A stretch of 14,791 nt of DNA, from the NCBI GenBank assembly GCA_041476545.1, contig JBGOTP010000091.1:1-14791 (forward strand), written 5' to 3'. Source of the DNA: JBGOTP01 sp041476545 (GTDB lineage Bacteria; Acidobacteriota; Vicinamibacteria; Vicinamibacterales; CAVVIG01). Below are positions 6,738-12,516 of the stretch, piece by piece. The translations under genes were made by a program, and so were the position numbers. Each line of letters opens with the position of its first letter. Within the stretch, counting starts at the first letter, position 1. The notes under the pieces were generated by a model that saw only the letters and a program-made list of their open reading frames with translations, did no database searches and was not told where the DNA came from.

Positions 6738-7883
6738 TTACCTCGCCGGATTTGTCGGCAGCGTCCGTCGTCCTTCCACAACCGGTGGAAAGTCTTTCAC
6801 CTCGTCATACACTTCGGTGATGAAGCGATCCTTGCTCTGCTGCGTGTCGCCCTGCGTCGTCTTGTCGTAGGGCGCCGTGAGATCCGCGGCCAGCACGTCC
6901 TTCAACGACTTGCCCTGATCGCGCAGCGCTTTCACTTTCGCCAGGATGTCCACCAGCATGGCGCGATAGCCGAGGAGGTCGTTCTTCTTGACGAGCGTGC
7001 CATGACCCGGGATGAGCGTGGTGTCGGGACCGGCCAGCTTTTCGATGAGGTCCACCGCATCGAGCATGCCTTTGATCGAGCCACCATTGCCCTGATCCGC
7101 GAAGGGATAGCCGAAGTTGCGGTAGAAATCCTCGATGTAGATCACGTTGGCGTTGCGGAAGCGGACGATGGTGTCGCCGGCGGTGTGGGAGGGCATCATC
7201 GGAATGAAATCCACCGTTTCGCCGTTCATGTGGAACGTGACCGCGGGCTTGCCGGGTGCGGCCGGGTCGTAGTTATAGGTCACGACGGGAATGCCGGCCA
7301 TGTCTTGCGCTGGCGCCGGCGTCGGCGCCGCCGGCTGACCATTGCCGCGTGCCGGGGGCTGGCCGCCGCGTGCCGGCGGACGGATCATCTCGCTCCGCAG
7401 ATTTTCCTGCGCGAAGAGCACGGCCCCTTGCCTGACGAAGAACGCGTTGGCGCCGGTGTGGTCCGAATGCACATGCGTGTTCACCAGCACCTTGATGGGC
7501 GCGTCGGTGAACGACCGGATCGCCGCCAGCGTCTTCTCGGCCACCTGTCTGTTCTCGGTATCCACCATCAGGACGCCATCCGGCCCGAAGAGGGCCATGG
7601 CCCTGCCGCCGGACGCATCGGGGTGCGCTGGATCGAGGCCTTCCGATCCATGCAGCACAAAAAGATTCGGCGACATCTTCGCCGTCACCATGATCTGAAT
7701 CTTGTCCCAGGGCGTCTGATAGCCGGCCGGAAACGTGAACGGACCCTTTCCCGGTGGGATGATCGTGATGGGATACTGCGCTCCCTGGGCGCGAACCCTG
7801 GCGGTAACGTCGGGAACGGCGCCAATGGCAAACATCCCGGCCATCGCGGCGACGCCCACTAACCACAATGCGTGTTTCTTCAT
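6738..7883 (-). CDS. Exported metallo-beta-lactamase-fold hydrolase (full HxHxDH metal site)
   Basis: A 381-residue protein. I place the start at ATG 7883 (MKKHALWLVGVAAMAG, a signal peptide ending near RVRAQG) because AGGAG lies 8 nt upstream; the GTG at 7892 overlaps that ribosome site. The metal ligands are complete: NTHVHSDHTGAN (H137, H139, D141, H142), SHTAGD (H233), YIEDFY (D252) and IPGHG (H294). This is the binuclear zinc pattern of MBL-fold hydrolases related to subclass B and glyoxalase II. A low-complexity Pro/Ala/Gly/Gln-rich insert (about 168-195) separates the two halves of the fold. Substrate is not evident; beta-lactamase activity should not be assumed. The upstream gene ends 11 nt before this start and its stop codon overlaps the ribosome site, so the pair is very likely one operon with coupled translation. 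Confidence 0.85.
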   Translation of the reverse strand: MKKHALWLVGVAAMAGMFAIGAVPDVTARVRAQGAQYPITIIPPGKGPFTFPAGYQTPWDKIQIMVTAKMSPNLFVLHGSEGLDPAHPDASGGRAMALFGPDGVLMVDTENRQVAEKTLAAIRSFTDAPIKVLVNTHVHSDHTGANAFFVRQGAVLFAQENLRSEMIRPPARGGQPPARGNGQPAAPTPAPAQDMAGIPVVTYNYDPAAPGKPAVTFHMNGETVDFIPMMPSHTAGDTIVRFRNANVIYIEDFYRNFGYPFADQGNGGSIKGMLDAVDLIEKLAGPDTTLIPGHGTLVKKNDLLGYRAMLVDILAKVKALRDQGKSLKDVLAADLTAPYDKTTQGDTQQSKDRFITEVYDEVKDFPPVVEGRRTLPTNPAR

Positions 7884-7891
7884 GCAGCCCA

Positions 7892-7896
7892 CTCCT
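7892..7896 (-). promoter_or_regulatory. Shine-Dalgarno overlapping the upstream stop codon (translational coupling)
   Basis: AGGAG on the minus strand shares bases with the TAG stop (7895-7897) of the upstream metallo-hydrolase gene and sits 8 nt before ATG 7883. Confidence 0.6.
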
Positions 7897-8824
7897 ATTT
7901 CTTCGTCAGCTCCTGGTACGTCCAGTCGGTGTAGCCAGCCGCAGGACCGCCTCGTCCGGCAGCTGGAGCCGCTGCCGGCGCCGCTCCCGCGGGAGCAGGC
8001 GGCGGGCTGTCGGGGATGGCCGCTTTGATCTCGTCGAGCGTCTTCCCTTGCTTCACCATCGCCTCGATCTTCGCGCGTTTGGCTTGGGTGGCCTTGAGCT
8101 TGGCCTGAATGTCGGCCTTGGTCTGCATCGGGCCGTGGCCGGGCACGAACGCGTCGGCGTCGAGCTTGACGATTTCGGTGACGTTCGTGATCCAGCCCGA
8201 CGTCGATCCGTTTTTCTCCAGGTGAATGTTCGGGTTGTCGTCGGCGCGGTTGGCGGCGATGATGTCGCCCGTCGCCACCACTTTCAGGTCGGGGAAGAAG
8301 ACCACCAGGTCGCCGCTCGTATGCGCGGGTGCCCAGTGATAGGCCTCCACCTTGACGCCTTCGATCGTCAGCGTCTCTCTCGTTCTCGTCGTGACCTGCG
8401 CAGGAAGGCGATCCGCCGGCGGCGCGCCACGGCCTCCGGCGGCGAGCGCGGTTTCCTGTTCCTTCTTGTTGTTCTCGTGCGCGATCACTTTCACGCCGTT
8501 GGGGAAACCGGCCAGCCCGTTCACGTGATCGCCGTCGCTGTGGGTGAGGAACACGGTCGTAATCGGCTTCGGCGTGATCTTCGCGACCTCCGCCACAAGC
8601 TGTCTCCCCTGGTCCGCGGTGGTCTTGGCATCCACGACAATCACGCCGTTGGTGCCGACCACGATGGTGCTGTTGCCGCCGCCGCCTTCCACTTCCCAGA
8701 CATTGGGCTTCAGTTGCCGGCTCGTGAGCGGCGCTGCTGGCTGCTGCGCGAATGCGGCGATTGACGAGGCGACGAGTACCAGGAAGACCACTGGTTGAAC
8801 ACGAGGCGTATGGCTGAATCTCAT
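7895..8824 (-). CDS. Exported metallo-beta-lactamase-fold hydrolase (HxDxDH variant)
   Basis: A 309-residue protein starting at ATG 8824, preceded by AAAGGA at 8 nt and opening with a clear signal peptide (MRFSHTPRVQPVVFLVLVASSIAAFA-QQ). A longer frame upstream to 9121 is non-conserved in style and lacks a ribosome site. Metal motif THSDGDHVNG gives H95, D97, D99, H100: Asp replaces the second His of the usual HxHxDH. Other ligands are intact: APAHTSGD (H168), ATGDII (D187) and VPGHG (H230). HxDxDH forms occur in other branches of the superfamily, so this need not be inactive. The C-terminus carries a DEIKAAIPD helix and an Ala/Pro/Gly-rich stretch (about 272-297) before TDWTYQELTKK. It is the first gene of a two-gene operon with the second MBL-fold gene, probably an old tandem duplication with divergent metal sites. 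Substrate unknown. Confidence 0.83.
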   Translation of the reverse strand: MRFSHTPRVQPVVFLVLVASSIAAFAQQPAAPLTSRQLKPNVWEVEGGGGNSTIVVGTNGVIVVDAKTTADQGRQLVAEVAKITPKPITTVFLTHSDGDHVNGLAGFPNGVKVIAHENNKKEQETALAAGGRGAPPADRLPAQVTTRTRETLTIEGVKVEAYHWAPAHTSGDLVVFFPDLKVVATGDIIAANRADDNPNIHLEKNGSTSGWITNVTEIVKLDADAFVPGHGPMQTKADIQAKLKATQAKRAKIEAMVKQGKTLDEIKAAIPDSPPPAPAGAAPAAAPAAGRGGPAAGYTDWTYQELTKK

Positions 8825-8848
8825 GAAAATCGTCCTTTCGCGCAAGAC

Positions 8849-8854
8849 AGTATC
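8849..8854 (-). promoter_or_regulatory. Possible -10 (GATACT within GTGATACTGT) for the metallo-hydrolase operon
   Basis: On the minus strand GATACT lies 24 nt before ATG 8824. This leaves room for a normal leader carrying the AAAGGA ribosome site. No convincing -35 is seen, so confidence is low. Confidence 0.3.
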
Positions 8855-8992
8855 ACGGCGCGACATCGACATGACGAACTCGACGCGGCCGGCGTTGTGC
8901 CCGGCTTTACGTGCCCGGTCCGGGAAATATTCGAGTGACGTGAGGGCCAGACCAGAGCCCTTTACGGAACGGATCGGTCGAAGCCGGGCGAA

Positions 8993-9021
8993 TTGAACAG
9001 CGCCTGACTCGGCGATACACT
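8993..9021 (+). promoter_or_regulatory. Sigma-70-type promoter of the GYD-domain gene
   Basis: TTGAAC (8993-8998), exactly 17 bp, then TACACT (9016-9021), four matches of six in each box. The predicted start is near 9028, giving a leader of about 66 nt with the strong ribosome site AGGAGG at 9081-9086. Confidence 0.5.
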
Positions 9022-9093
9022 CCAGCTGCCGCGCGGACGTGGTCATCGAGTCCATCGCGGGCGAGCCTGTCAACTGCGGAAGGAGGAAGCAAG

Positions 9094-9414
9094 ATGGCAA
9101 AGTTTCTGATCCAGGGTTCATACACGGCGGAAGGTGCCAAGGGGCTGATCAAGGAGGGCGGAACCGGTCGAAGAGCCGCCGTCCAGAAGGCGCTCCAAGG
9201 CCTCGGTGGCAAAGTGGATTCCATGTACTACACGTTCGGTGCCGCCGATGTCATCGTGATCTGCGACATGCCGGACACGATCAGCGGACTCGCGCTCAGC
9301 CTGGCCGTCAACGCGTCTGGCGCCGTGCGGATCTCAACGACACCGCTCCTGTCCGTCGAAGACGTGGATGCGGCCTGCAAGAAAGCCGTCAACTACCGAC
9401 CGGCTGGTTCCTAG
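9094..9414 (+). CDS. GYD-domain small protein
   Basis: A 106-residue cytoplasmic protein with a strong ribosome site (AGGAGG, 7 nt before ATG). It follows the GYD family layout: MAKFLIQGSYTAEGAKGLIKEGG with a basic helix GRRAAVQKALQGLGGKV, then MYYTFGAADVIVICDMPD (45-61), and a final SVEDVDAACKKAV helix. The namesake Gly-x-Tyr-Asp is altered to GAADVI, keeping the Gly and the Asp. The family is a ferredoxin-like, probably dimeric alpha/beta fold with no established activity. It has its own sigma-70-type promoter. Its TAG stop overlaps the stop of the convergent membrane-protein gene in a CTAG. Confidence 0.83.
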   Translation: MAKFLIQGSYTAEGAKGLIKEGGTGRRAAVQKALQGLGGKVDSMYYTFGAADVIVICDMPDTISGLALSLAVNASGAVRISTTPLLSVEDVDAACKKAVNYRPAGS

Positions 9415-9875
9415 TTACCGTGAGTGGTGGAGTCTATTCTTGGACCGAAGACACGGGCCAGCGCCAGCCCGCCGAGGGCCATGGCGATCAGCCCCAGCAC
9501 TACGGCTGCGGCGCCACCGACGACGCCGTTGCCGGTGCCGGGCCCCCCGGTCGCGATGGCCAGATTGACCACGCCGTTGACCACGGCGATGAGTCCAGCT
9601 GACAGGGCCACGATGACTCCCAGTCGGCCGGAGGCGATGCCAAAGCGACCGGCCGGTCGGGCCAGAGCCAGCCCGCCGATGACGACGCCGACCAGCGCCA
9701 GCGCGGCCGCCGTGGTGGCCCAGAGTCGCCGGAGGGTCGGGCCATAAAGCGTGGTGTCGGCTGGTTCCGACACGTGCGCGGCGACCAGCACGACATGCAC
9801 CAGCCCCCCCAACACTGCGGCTGCCGCCAGGGCGGCGAGAACAAGAGACTTTCTGTTACCTTCGGCTCGTCTCAT
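9411..9875 (-). CDS. Four-helix small membrane protein, DUF6223-like
   Basis: A 154-residue hydrophobic protein with four predicted membrane helices, roughly at 11-33, 51-72, 84-108 and 118-140. Helices 2 and 4 end in the same sequence, GGLALAR (67-73 and 135-141), each preceded by a similar Leu/Gly/Val run (ALVGVVIGGLALAR versus LGLIAMALGGLALAR). This indicates an internal two-helix duplication. Helix 4 follows a glycine-rich loop GGPGTGNGVVGG. The arrangement fits my memory of the DUF6223 family, but no function is known. The start at ATG 9875 lacks a ribosome site; a 13-nt gap separates it from a candidate ECF41-type -10 element, so the message may be nearly leaderless. It diverges from the sigma factor gene across 39 bp and is convergent with the GYD gene. 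Confidence 0.7.
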   Translation of the reverse strand: MRRAEGNRKSLVLAALAAAAVLGGLVHVVLVAAHVSEPADTTLYGPTLRRLWATTAAALALVGVVIGGLALARPAGRFGIASGRLGVIVALSAGLIAVVNGVVNLAIATGGPGTGNGVVGGAAAVVLGLIAMALGGLALARVFGPRIDSTTHGN

Positions 9876-9880
9876 TCGTC
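9854..9880 (+). promoter_or_regulatory. Candidate ECF41-type promoter for sigJ-VOC (TGTTACC-N16-CGTC)
   Basis: TGTTACC at 9854-9860, 16 bp, CGTC at 9877-9880. The reported ECF41 pattern, as I recall it, is TGTCACA-N16-CGTC; this site matches 5 of 7 and 4 of 4 with exact spacing. A start near 9887 would give a leader of about 28 nt before ATG 9915. The -35 lies inside codons 6-8 of the divergent membrane-protein gene. Confidence 0.55.
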
Positions 9881-9888
9881 AGAGGTAT

Positions 9889-9915
9889 GACGGAGCGGAG
9901 GGCGGGTACGTAACA
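9889..9915 (-). promoter_or_regulatory. Candidate ECF41-type promoter for the DUF6223-like gene (TGTTACG-N16-CGTC)
   Basis: On the minus strand TGTTACG (9915-9909), 16 bp, CGTC (9892-9889), the same pattern and spacing as on the plus strand. The -35 takes in the first base of the sigma factor ATG. A start near 9882 would leave about 7 nt before ATG 9875. Confidence 0.55.
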
Positions 9916-10835
9916 TGACCCAGGAGGACTGGCTCACCGAGCGGTTCGAAGAGAACCGGCCGCGGCTGCGCGGAGTGGCCTACCGCATGCTCGGTTCGCT
10001 GAGCGAGGCCGAAGACGCCGTGCAGGAGGCGTGGCTGCGGTTCAGCCGCAGCGACACGGCCACGGTCGACAACCTTGGTGGCTGGTTGACGACCGTCGTC
10101 TCGCGCGTGTGTCTGGACATGTTGCGCTCGCGGAAGTCACGGCGCGAAGAGCCGATGGGCGCGCAGGTCGCGGAGCCGAGCGTCATGCGTGGGGAGGGCG
10201 CCGATCCCGAAGGCGAGGCCATGCTCGCGGACTCGGTTGGCGTGGCGCTGCTTGTCGTGCTCAACACGCTGACGCCCGCCGAGCGCCTTGCGTTCGTCCT
10301 GCATGATCTGTTCGCCATGCCGTTCGACGAAATCGGTTCCATCGTGGGACGGTCGCCGGCCGCGGCAAAACAACTCGCGAGCCGCGCGCGTCGGCGCGTG
10401 CGCGGCTCGCCTGCGCCATCGGACGCCGGCCGGGCGCGTCAGCGCGAAGTGGTGGAAGCGTTCATGAGGGCGGCGCGCGGAGGCGACCTCGAGGGCCTCC
10501 TCGCTGTCCTCGATCCGGACGCTGTCATTCGGATCGACGCCGTGGCACGCTTCGACGGCGTCGTTCGCGTCGATGCCCCGGCAGCAGACGTCGGTAAGGC
10601 TCGGGAGATCAGTGGCGCCGCGACGTGGGCGCCACAGATGATCGCGCTCTCGCGAGGGCTACGATCCACACACTCGGCGCTGACCATGATCAATGGATCG
10701 GTCGGACTGATCCTCGCGCCGCGCGGCAAGCTCTTGCGGGCTCTGACCTTCACCTTCACGCATGACAAGGTCACGCGGCTCGAGGTCATTGCAGACCCTG
10801 CTCGCCTTCGCGAGCTTGACATCGCCATGCTCTAA
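9915..10835 (+). CDS. sigJ: SigJ/ECF41-type sigma factor with fused SnoaL-like C-terminal domain
   Basis: A 306-residue sigma-70 family factor. Sigma region 2 spans about 10-80 (RLRGVAYRMLGSLSEAEDAV, QEAWLRF, DNLGGWLTTVVSRVCLDMLRS). Sigma region 4 is about 115-163 (LTPAERLAFVLHDLFAMPFDEI, GSIVGRSPAAAKQLASRARR). The C-terminal extension (175-306) is SnoaL/NTF2-like: REVVEAFMRAARGGDLEGLLAVLDPDAV, ending in TFTHDKVTRLEVIADPARLRELDIAML, which matches the conserved SigJ ending. In ECF41 this domain replaces an anti-sigma factor and controls activity. The linker WLPEP motif is degenerate here (GAQVAEP, 82-88). Candidate ECF41 promoters lie upstream on both strands, implying autoregulation. The VOC gene follows at 42 nt. 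The usual ECF41 partners (carboxymuconolactone decarboxylase, oxidoreductase, epimerase) are absent. Ribosome site is weak (GGAGGGCGGG). Confidence 0.9.
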   Translation: MTQEDWLTERFEENRPRLRGVAYRMLGSLSEAEDAVQEAWLRFSRSDTATVDNLGGWLTTVVSRVCLDMLRSRKSRREEPMGAQVAEPSVMRGEGADPEGEAMLADSVGVALLVVLNTLTPAERLAFVLHDLFAMPFDEIGSIVGRSPAAAKQLASRARRRVRGSPAPSDAGRARQREVVEAFMRAARGGDLEGLLAVLDPDAVIRIDAVARFDGVVRVDAPAADVGKAREISGAATWAPQMIALSRGLRSTHSALTMINGSVGLILAPRGKLLRALTFTFTHDKVTRLEVIADPARLRELDIAML

Positions 10836-10877
10836 CTCAAGAGGCGGCTCGCGGCGGAACAATCGGAGGACCGCGTG

Positions 10878-11273
10878 ATGAACGATACGCCCCGCATCTT
10901 CGGCGTGCACGGCGTGCGCTATCAGGTGACGGATGTCGCGCGGGCGGTCGCCTTCTACACGGACCATCTCGGCTTCAGGCCGGAACATCAGCACCTTCCG
11001 GCGTTTGCCAGCGTGTCACTCGGAGACTTCATGCTGCTGCTCAGCGGGCCAGGAGCATCGGGATCTCGTCCGATGCCCGGCGGCGAGTCCCAGCAGCCGG
11101 GCGGATGGAATCGAGTGGTCCTGCGCGTCGCGGATCTGCCGGCGCAGATCGACGCGCTGAAAAACGCGGGGGTCAAGTTTCGCAATCAGATGGAGGCTGG
11201 TCCCGGTGGCCGACAGGTCCAGATAGAAGATCCCGACGGCAATCCAATCGAGCTCTTCGAGCCCACTCACTAG
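10878..11273 (+). CDS. VOC-fold (glyoxalase/bleomycin-resistance-like) protein
   Basis: A 131-residue single-module VOC protein. Start is ATG 10878, 7 nt after GGAGGA (10865-10870); the GTG just upstream at 10875 is only 4 nt from it. Sequence features are VRYQVTDVARAVAFYTDHLGF (13-33), FASVSLGDFMLLLS, the hinge RVVLRVADLPAQIDALKNAGVKF, and the closing IEDPDGNPIELFEP (116-129) with the conserved Glu ligand. At the position of the usual first-strand metal His (seven before Asp19) there is a Gly, with His one residue earlier, so metal binding is doubtful. VOC proteins include lyases, dioxygenases, isomerases and metal-free binding proteins; this one cannot be assigned. It lies 42 nt after the sigma factor gene and is probably co-transcribed as the ECF41 partner gene. 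Its TAG stop is within a CTAG. Confidence 0.85.
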   Translation: MNDTPRIFGVHGVRYQVTDVARAVAFYTDHLGFRPEHQHLPAFASVSLGDFMLLLSGPGASGSRPMPGGESQQPGGWNRVVLRVADLPAQIDALKNAGVKFRNQMEAGPGGRQVQIEDPDGNPIELFEPTH

Positions 11274-11605
11274 ACGGCCGATTGCTGACATCGCGAGTCG
11301 CGACCACATTCGAGCGCCGGACGGCCGGGATTTTGAAACAAACGACCACGATCGGTCCTCGGAAATTGCTGCCAAAGTCGACGAGTATCTGGCGACTGGC
11401 GTTCAGTTGACCCTCCGCCTGGCTCAATGGCGGCATCAGCCGGCAACCAGAGGGCGTCCAGAAGACTGGTCACATCAGTAGCAGAGAGCGCATTCGGATC
11501 GGCCGGCAGCTGAAGGTGGGCGCTGCCTGGCACCAGCGCTAGCGGCCGCGCGACACCCGAGAAGAGGGCCACGATCGCGACCAGGAGCGCGCGTATTCGA
11601 GGCAA
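11270..11605 (-). CDS. Doubtful small exported protein
   Basis: From a TTG at 11605, 8 nt after AAGGTGA (11614-11620), the frame reads a good signal peptide (PRIRALLVAIVALFSGVARPLA) and then LVPGSAHLQLPADPNALS and ATDVTSLLDALWLPADAAIEPG. Up to about residue 60 the third codon positions are GC-rich as in real genes here. From about 11420 downward the codons become AT-rich and the protein is low in family character (RLWQQFPRTDRGRLFQNPG). Either a real 111-residue protein or the 5' end of a gene whose 3' part has been lost or replaced. The stop overlaps the VOC stop in CTAG. A GTG at 11617 is an alternative start. I recognise no family. Confidence 0.3.
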   Translation of the reverse strand: MPRIRALLVAIVALFSGVARPLALVPGSAHLQLPADPNALSATDVTSLLDALWLPADAAIEPGGGSTERQSPDTRRLWQQFPRTDRGRLFQNPGRPALECGRDSRCQQSAV

Positions 11606-11627
11606 ATGCGGATTCACCTTAGAAGCA

Positions 11628-11843
11628 TCATCGCACGGTATCCCGCGACCAGATCGGATCATCCGCGGCGAAAGCCGTGTGGAGCAGGCCGAGCAAATGA
11701 TTCCGGTTGGCATCGGCGCCCAGCGCAGCCCGCGGCGGCGCCGGCGTCACCGCGGAGACATGAAAGACGCCGCGAACTTCAGCTGCGTCGTTCCGAAGTG
11801 AGCAGATAACCGCGCCTCAATCGCTTTCGCCAGGGCCAGGTCG
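11628..11843 (-). pseudogene. Frameshifted coding remnant, family unknown
   Basis: Directly after the DinB stop the minus strand reads DLALAKAIEARLSAHFGTT and QLKFAASFMSPR in one frame, ending at a TGA at 11747-11749. The next frame carries EVRGVFHVSAVTPAPPRAAL and GADANRNHLLGLLHTAFAAD, ending at a TGA at 11628-11630. Both pieces have the GC-rich third positions of genuine genes in this window, and neither has a start codon with a ribosome site. A single frameshift between about 11750 and 11800 would join them into some 70 residues. I read it as debris of a lost gene and cannot name it. Confidence 0.35.
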
Positions 11844-12386
11844 CTAGGCGAACCCCTCCTTGATCCGGCGGGCCTGCCACACATGGCGACGTTCGTGCGC
11901 GAGGATCAGTGCGAATTCCTGACCGAGGCTGAATGTAATGAATCGTGTGACCGGAGTGGACACTCGGATCCTGGAGAGGTCGAGGCCCTCGGCGTTCTCG
12001 AGGCATGTTCTCCACTCGTCGTGCAGCGCAAGGAAATCCGCGGACAGTGCGTCGACTGCGAAGCGATCAGTTGAAGGTCGATAGACCTTCGGAGCCTTGA
12101 ACTTCATTCTGACGGGCGCATCCATCGTGCGGACGAACCAGTTTCCAAGGAAGCCGTATCGAAATGGCTCCGGGCCGAACATCCTCTTCTCGCGGCCTTC
12201 GCGGATGGCGCGCTCGAGCAAGGGCAGCTCCGCGCGGCCGCTCACAATCAGATGACTGATGCACTGTCCAATGGACCACCGGTCGGAGCGGGGCTGCCAA
12301 TTCAACTGCACGTCGATGCCGGCCAGCAGACCTCGTGCATCGAGCTCGATGGCATCCAGCTGCCGCCGGTAACTGTCGATGCTCAT
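11844..12386 (-). CDS. DinB-superfamily (YfiT-like) metal-binding helical bundle protein
   Basis: A 180-residue protein with the DinB metal triad: His45 in WSIGQCISHLIVSG and the HxxxH pair H164/H168 in LILAHERRHVWQARRI. RRQLDAIELDARGLLAGID forms the first helix, and LNWQPRSDRWSIGQ is the loop typical of this family. These four-helix bundles bind zinc or nickel; characterised relatives include thiol-dependent S-transferases (bacillithiol, mycothiol) and uncharacterised damage-inducible proteins. No specific substrate can be assigned. ATG 12386 lacks a ribosome site but a TATGAT box ends 8 nt before it, suggesting a leaderless transcript. It diverges from the sulfatase-like gene across 130 bp. 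Confidence 0.85.
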   Translation of the reverse strand: MSIDSYRRQLDAIELDARGLLAGIDVQLNWQPRSDRWSIGQCISHLIVSGRAELPLLERAIREGREKRMFGPEPFRYGFLGNWFVRTMDAPVRMKFKAPKVYRPSTDRFAVDALSADFLALHDEWRTCLENAEGLDLSRIRVSTPVTRFITFSLGQEFALILAHERRHVWQARRIKEGFA

Positions 12387-12394
12387 TTCCGGCG

Positions 12395-12400
12395 ATCATA
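12395..12400 (-). promoter_or_regulatory. Probable -10 box (TATGAT) of the DinB-family gene
   Basis: Minus-strand TATGAT ends 8 nt before ATG 12386, placing the start of transcription at about the start codon. No clear -35 is seen. Confidence 0.45.
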
Positions 12401-12480
12401 GCGCGGCCGCGTGGCCTCCACGGCCTTGAGCCGGAACGGTGCTCCGTGATGCGCGGAGGCAGCGCGTCGGCGCCGGCCAT

Positions 12481-12510
12481 TCGACAACGGTCTTGCCACG
12501 CTGATAGCGT
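12481..12510 (+). promoter_or_regulatory. Probable promoter of the sulfatase-like gene
   Basis: TCGACA (12481-12486, 5 of 6 to TTGACA), 18 bp, then TAGCGT (12505-12510). The -10 ends 6 nt before the GTG start at 12517 and no Shine-Dalgarno is present, again implying a leaderless message. Confidence 0.4.
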
Positions 12511-12516
12511 AATGGC

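Noticed and set aside
6774..6790. TTCCAC-N5-GTGGAA hairpin as terminator between the ankyrin/toroid gene and the metallo-hydrolase gene
   Set aside because: It lies within the hydrolase coding end, the stem is only 6 bp and there is no T-run on either strand.
7315..7380. Dense GC palindromes as a structural element
   Set aside because: They fall in codons of the Pro/Ala/Gly-rich insert of the metallo-hydrolase and are explained by codon repetition.
8825..9121. N-terminal extension of the HxDxDH metallo-hydrolase
   Set aside because: The extension has no ribosome site and overlaps the promoter of the divergent GYD gene; the ATG at 8824 starts a proper signal peptide.
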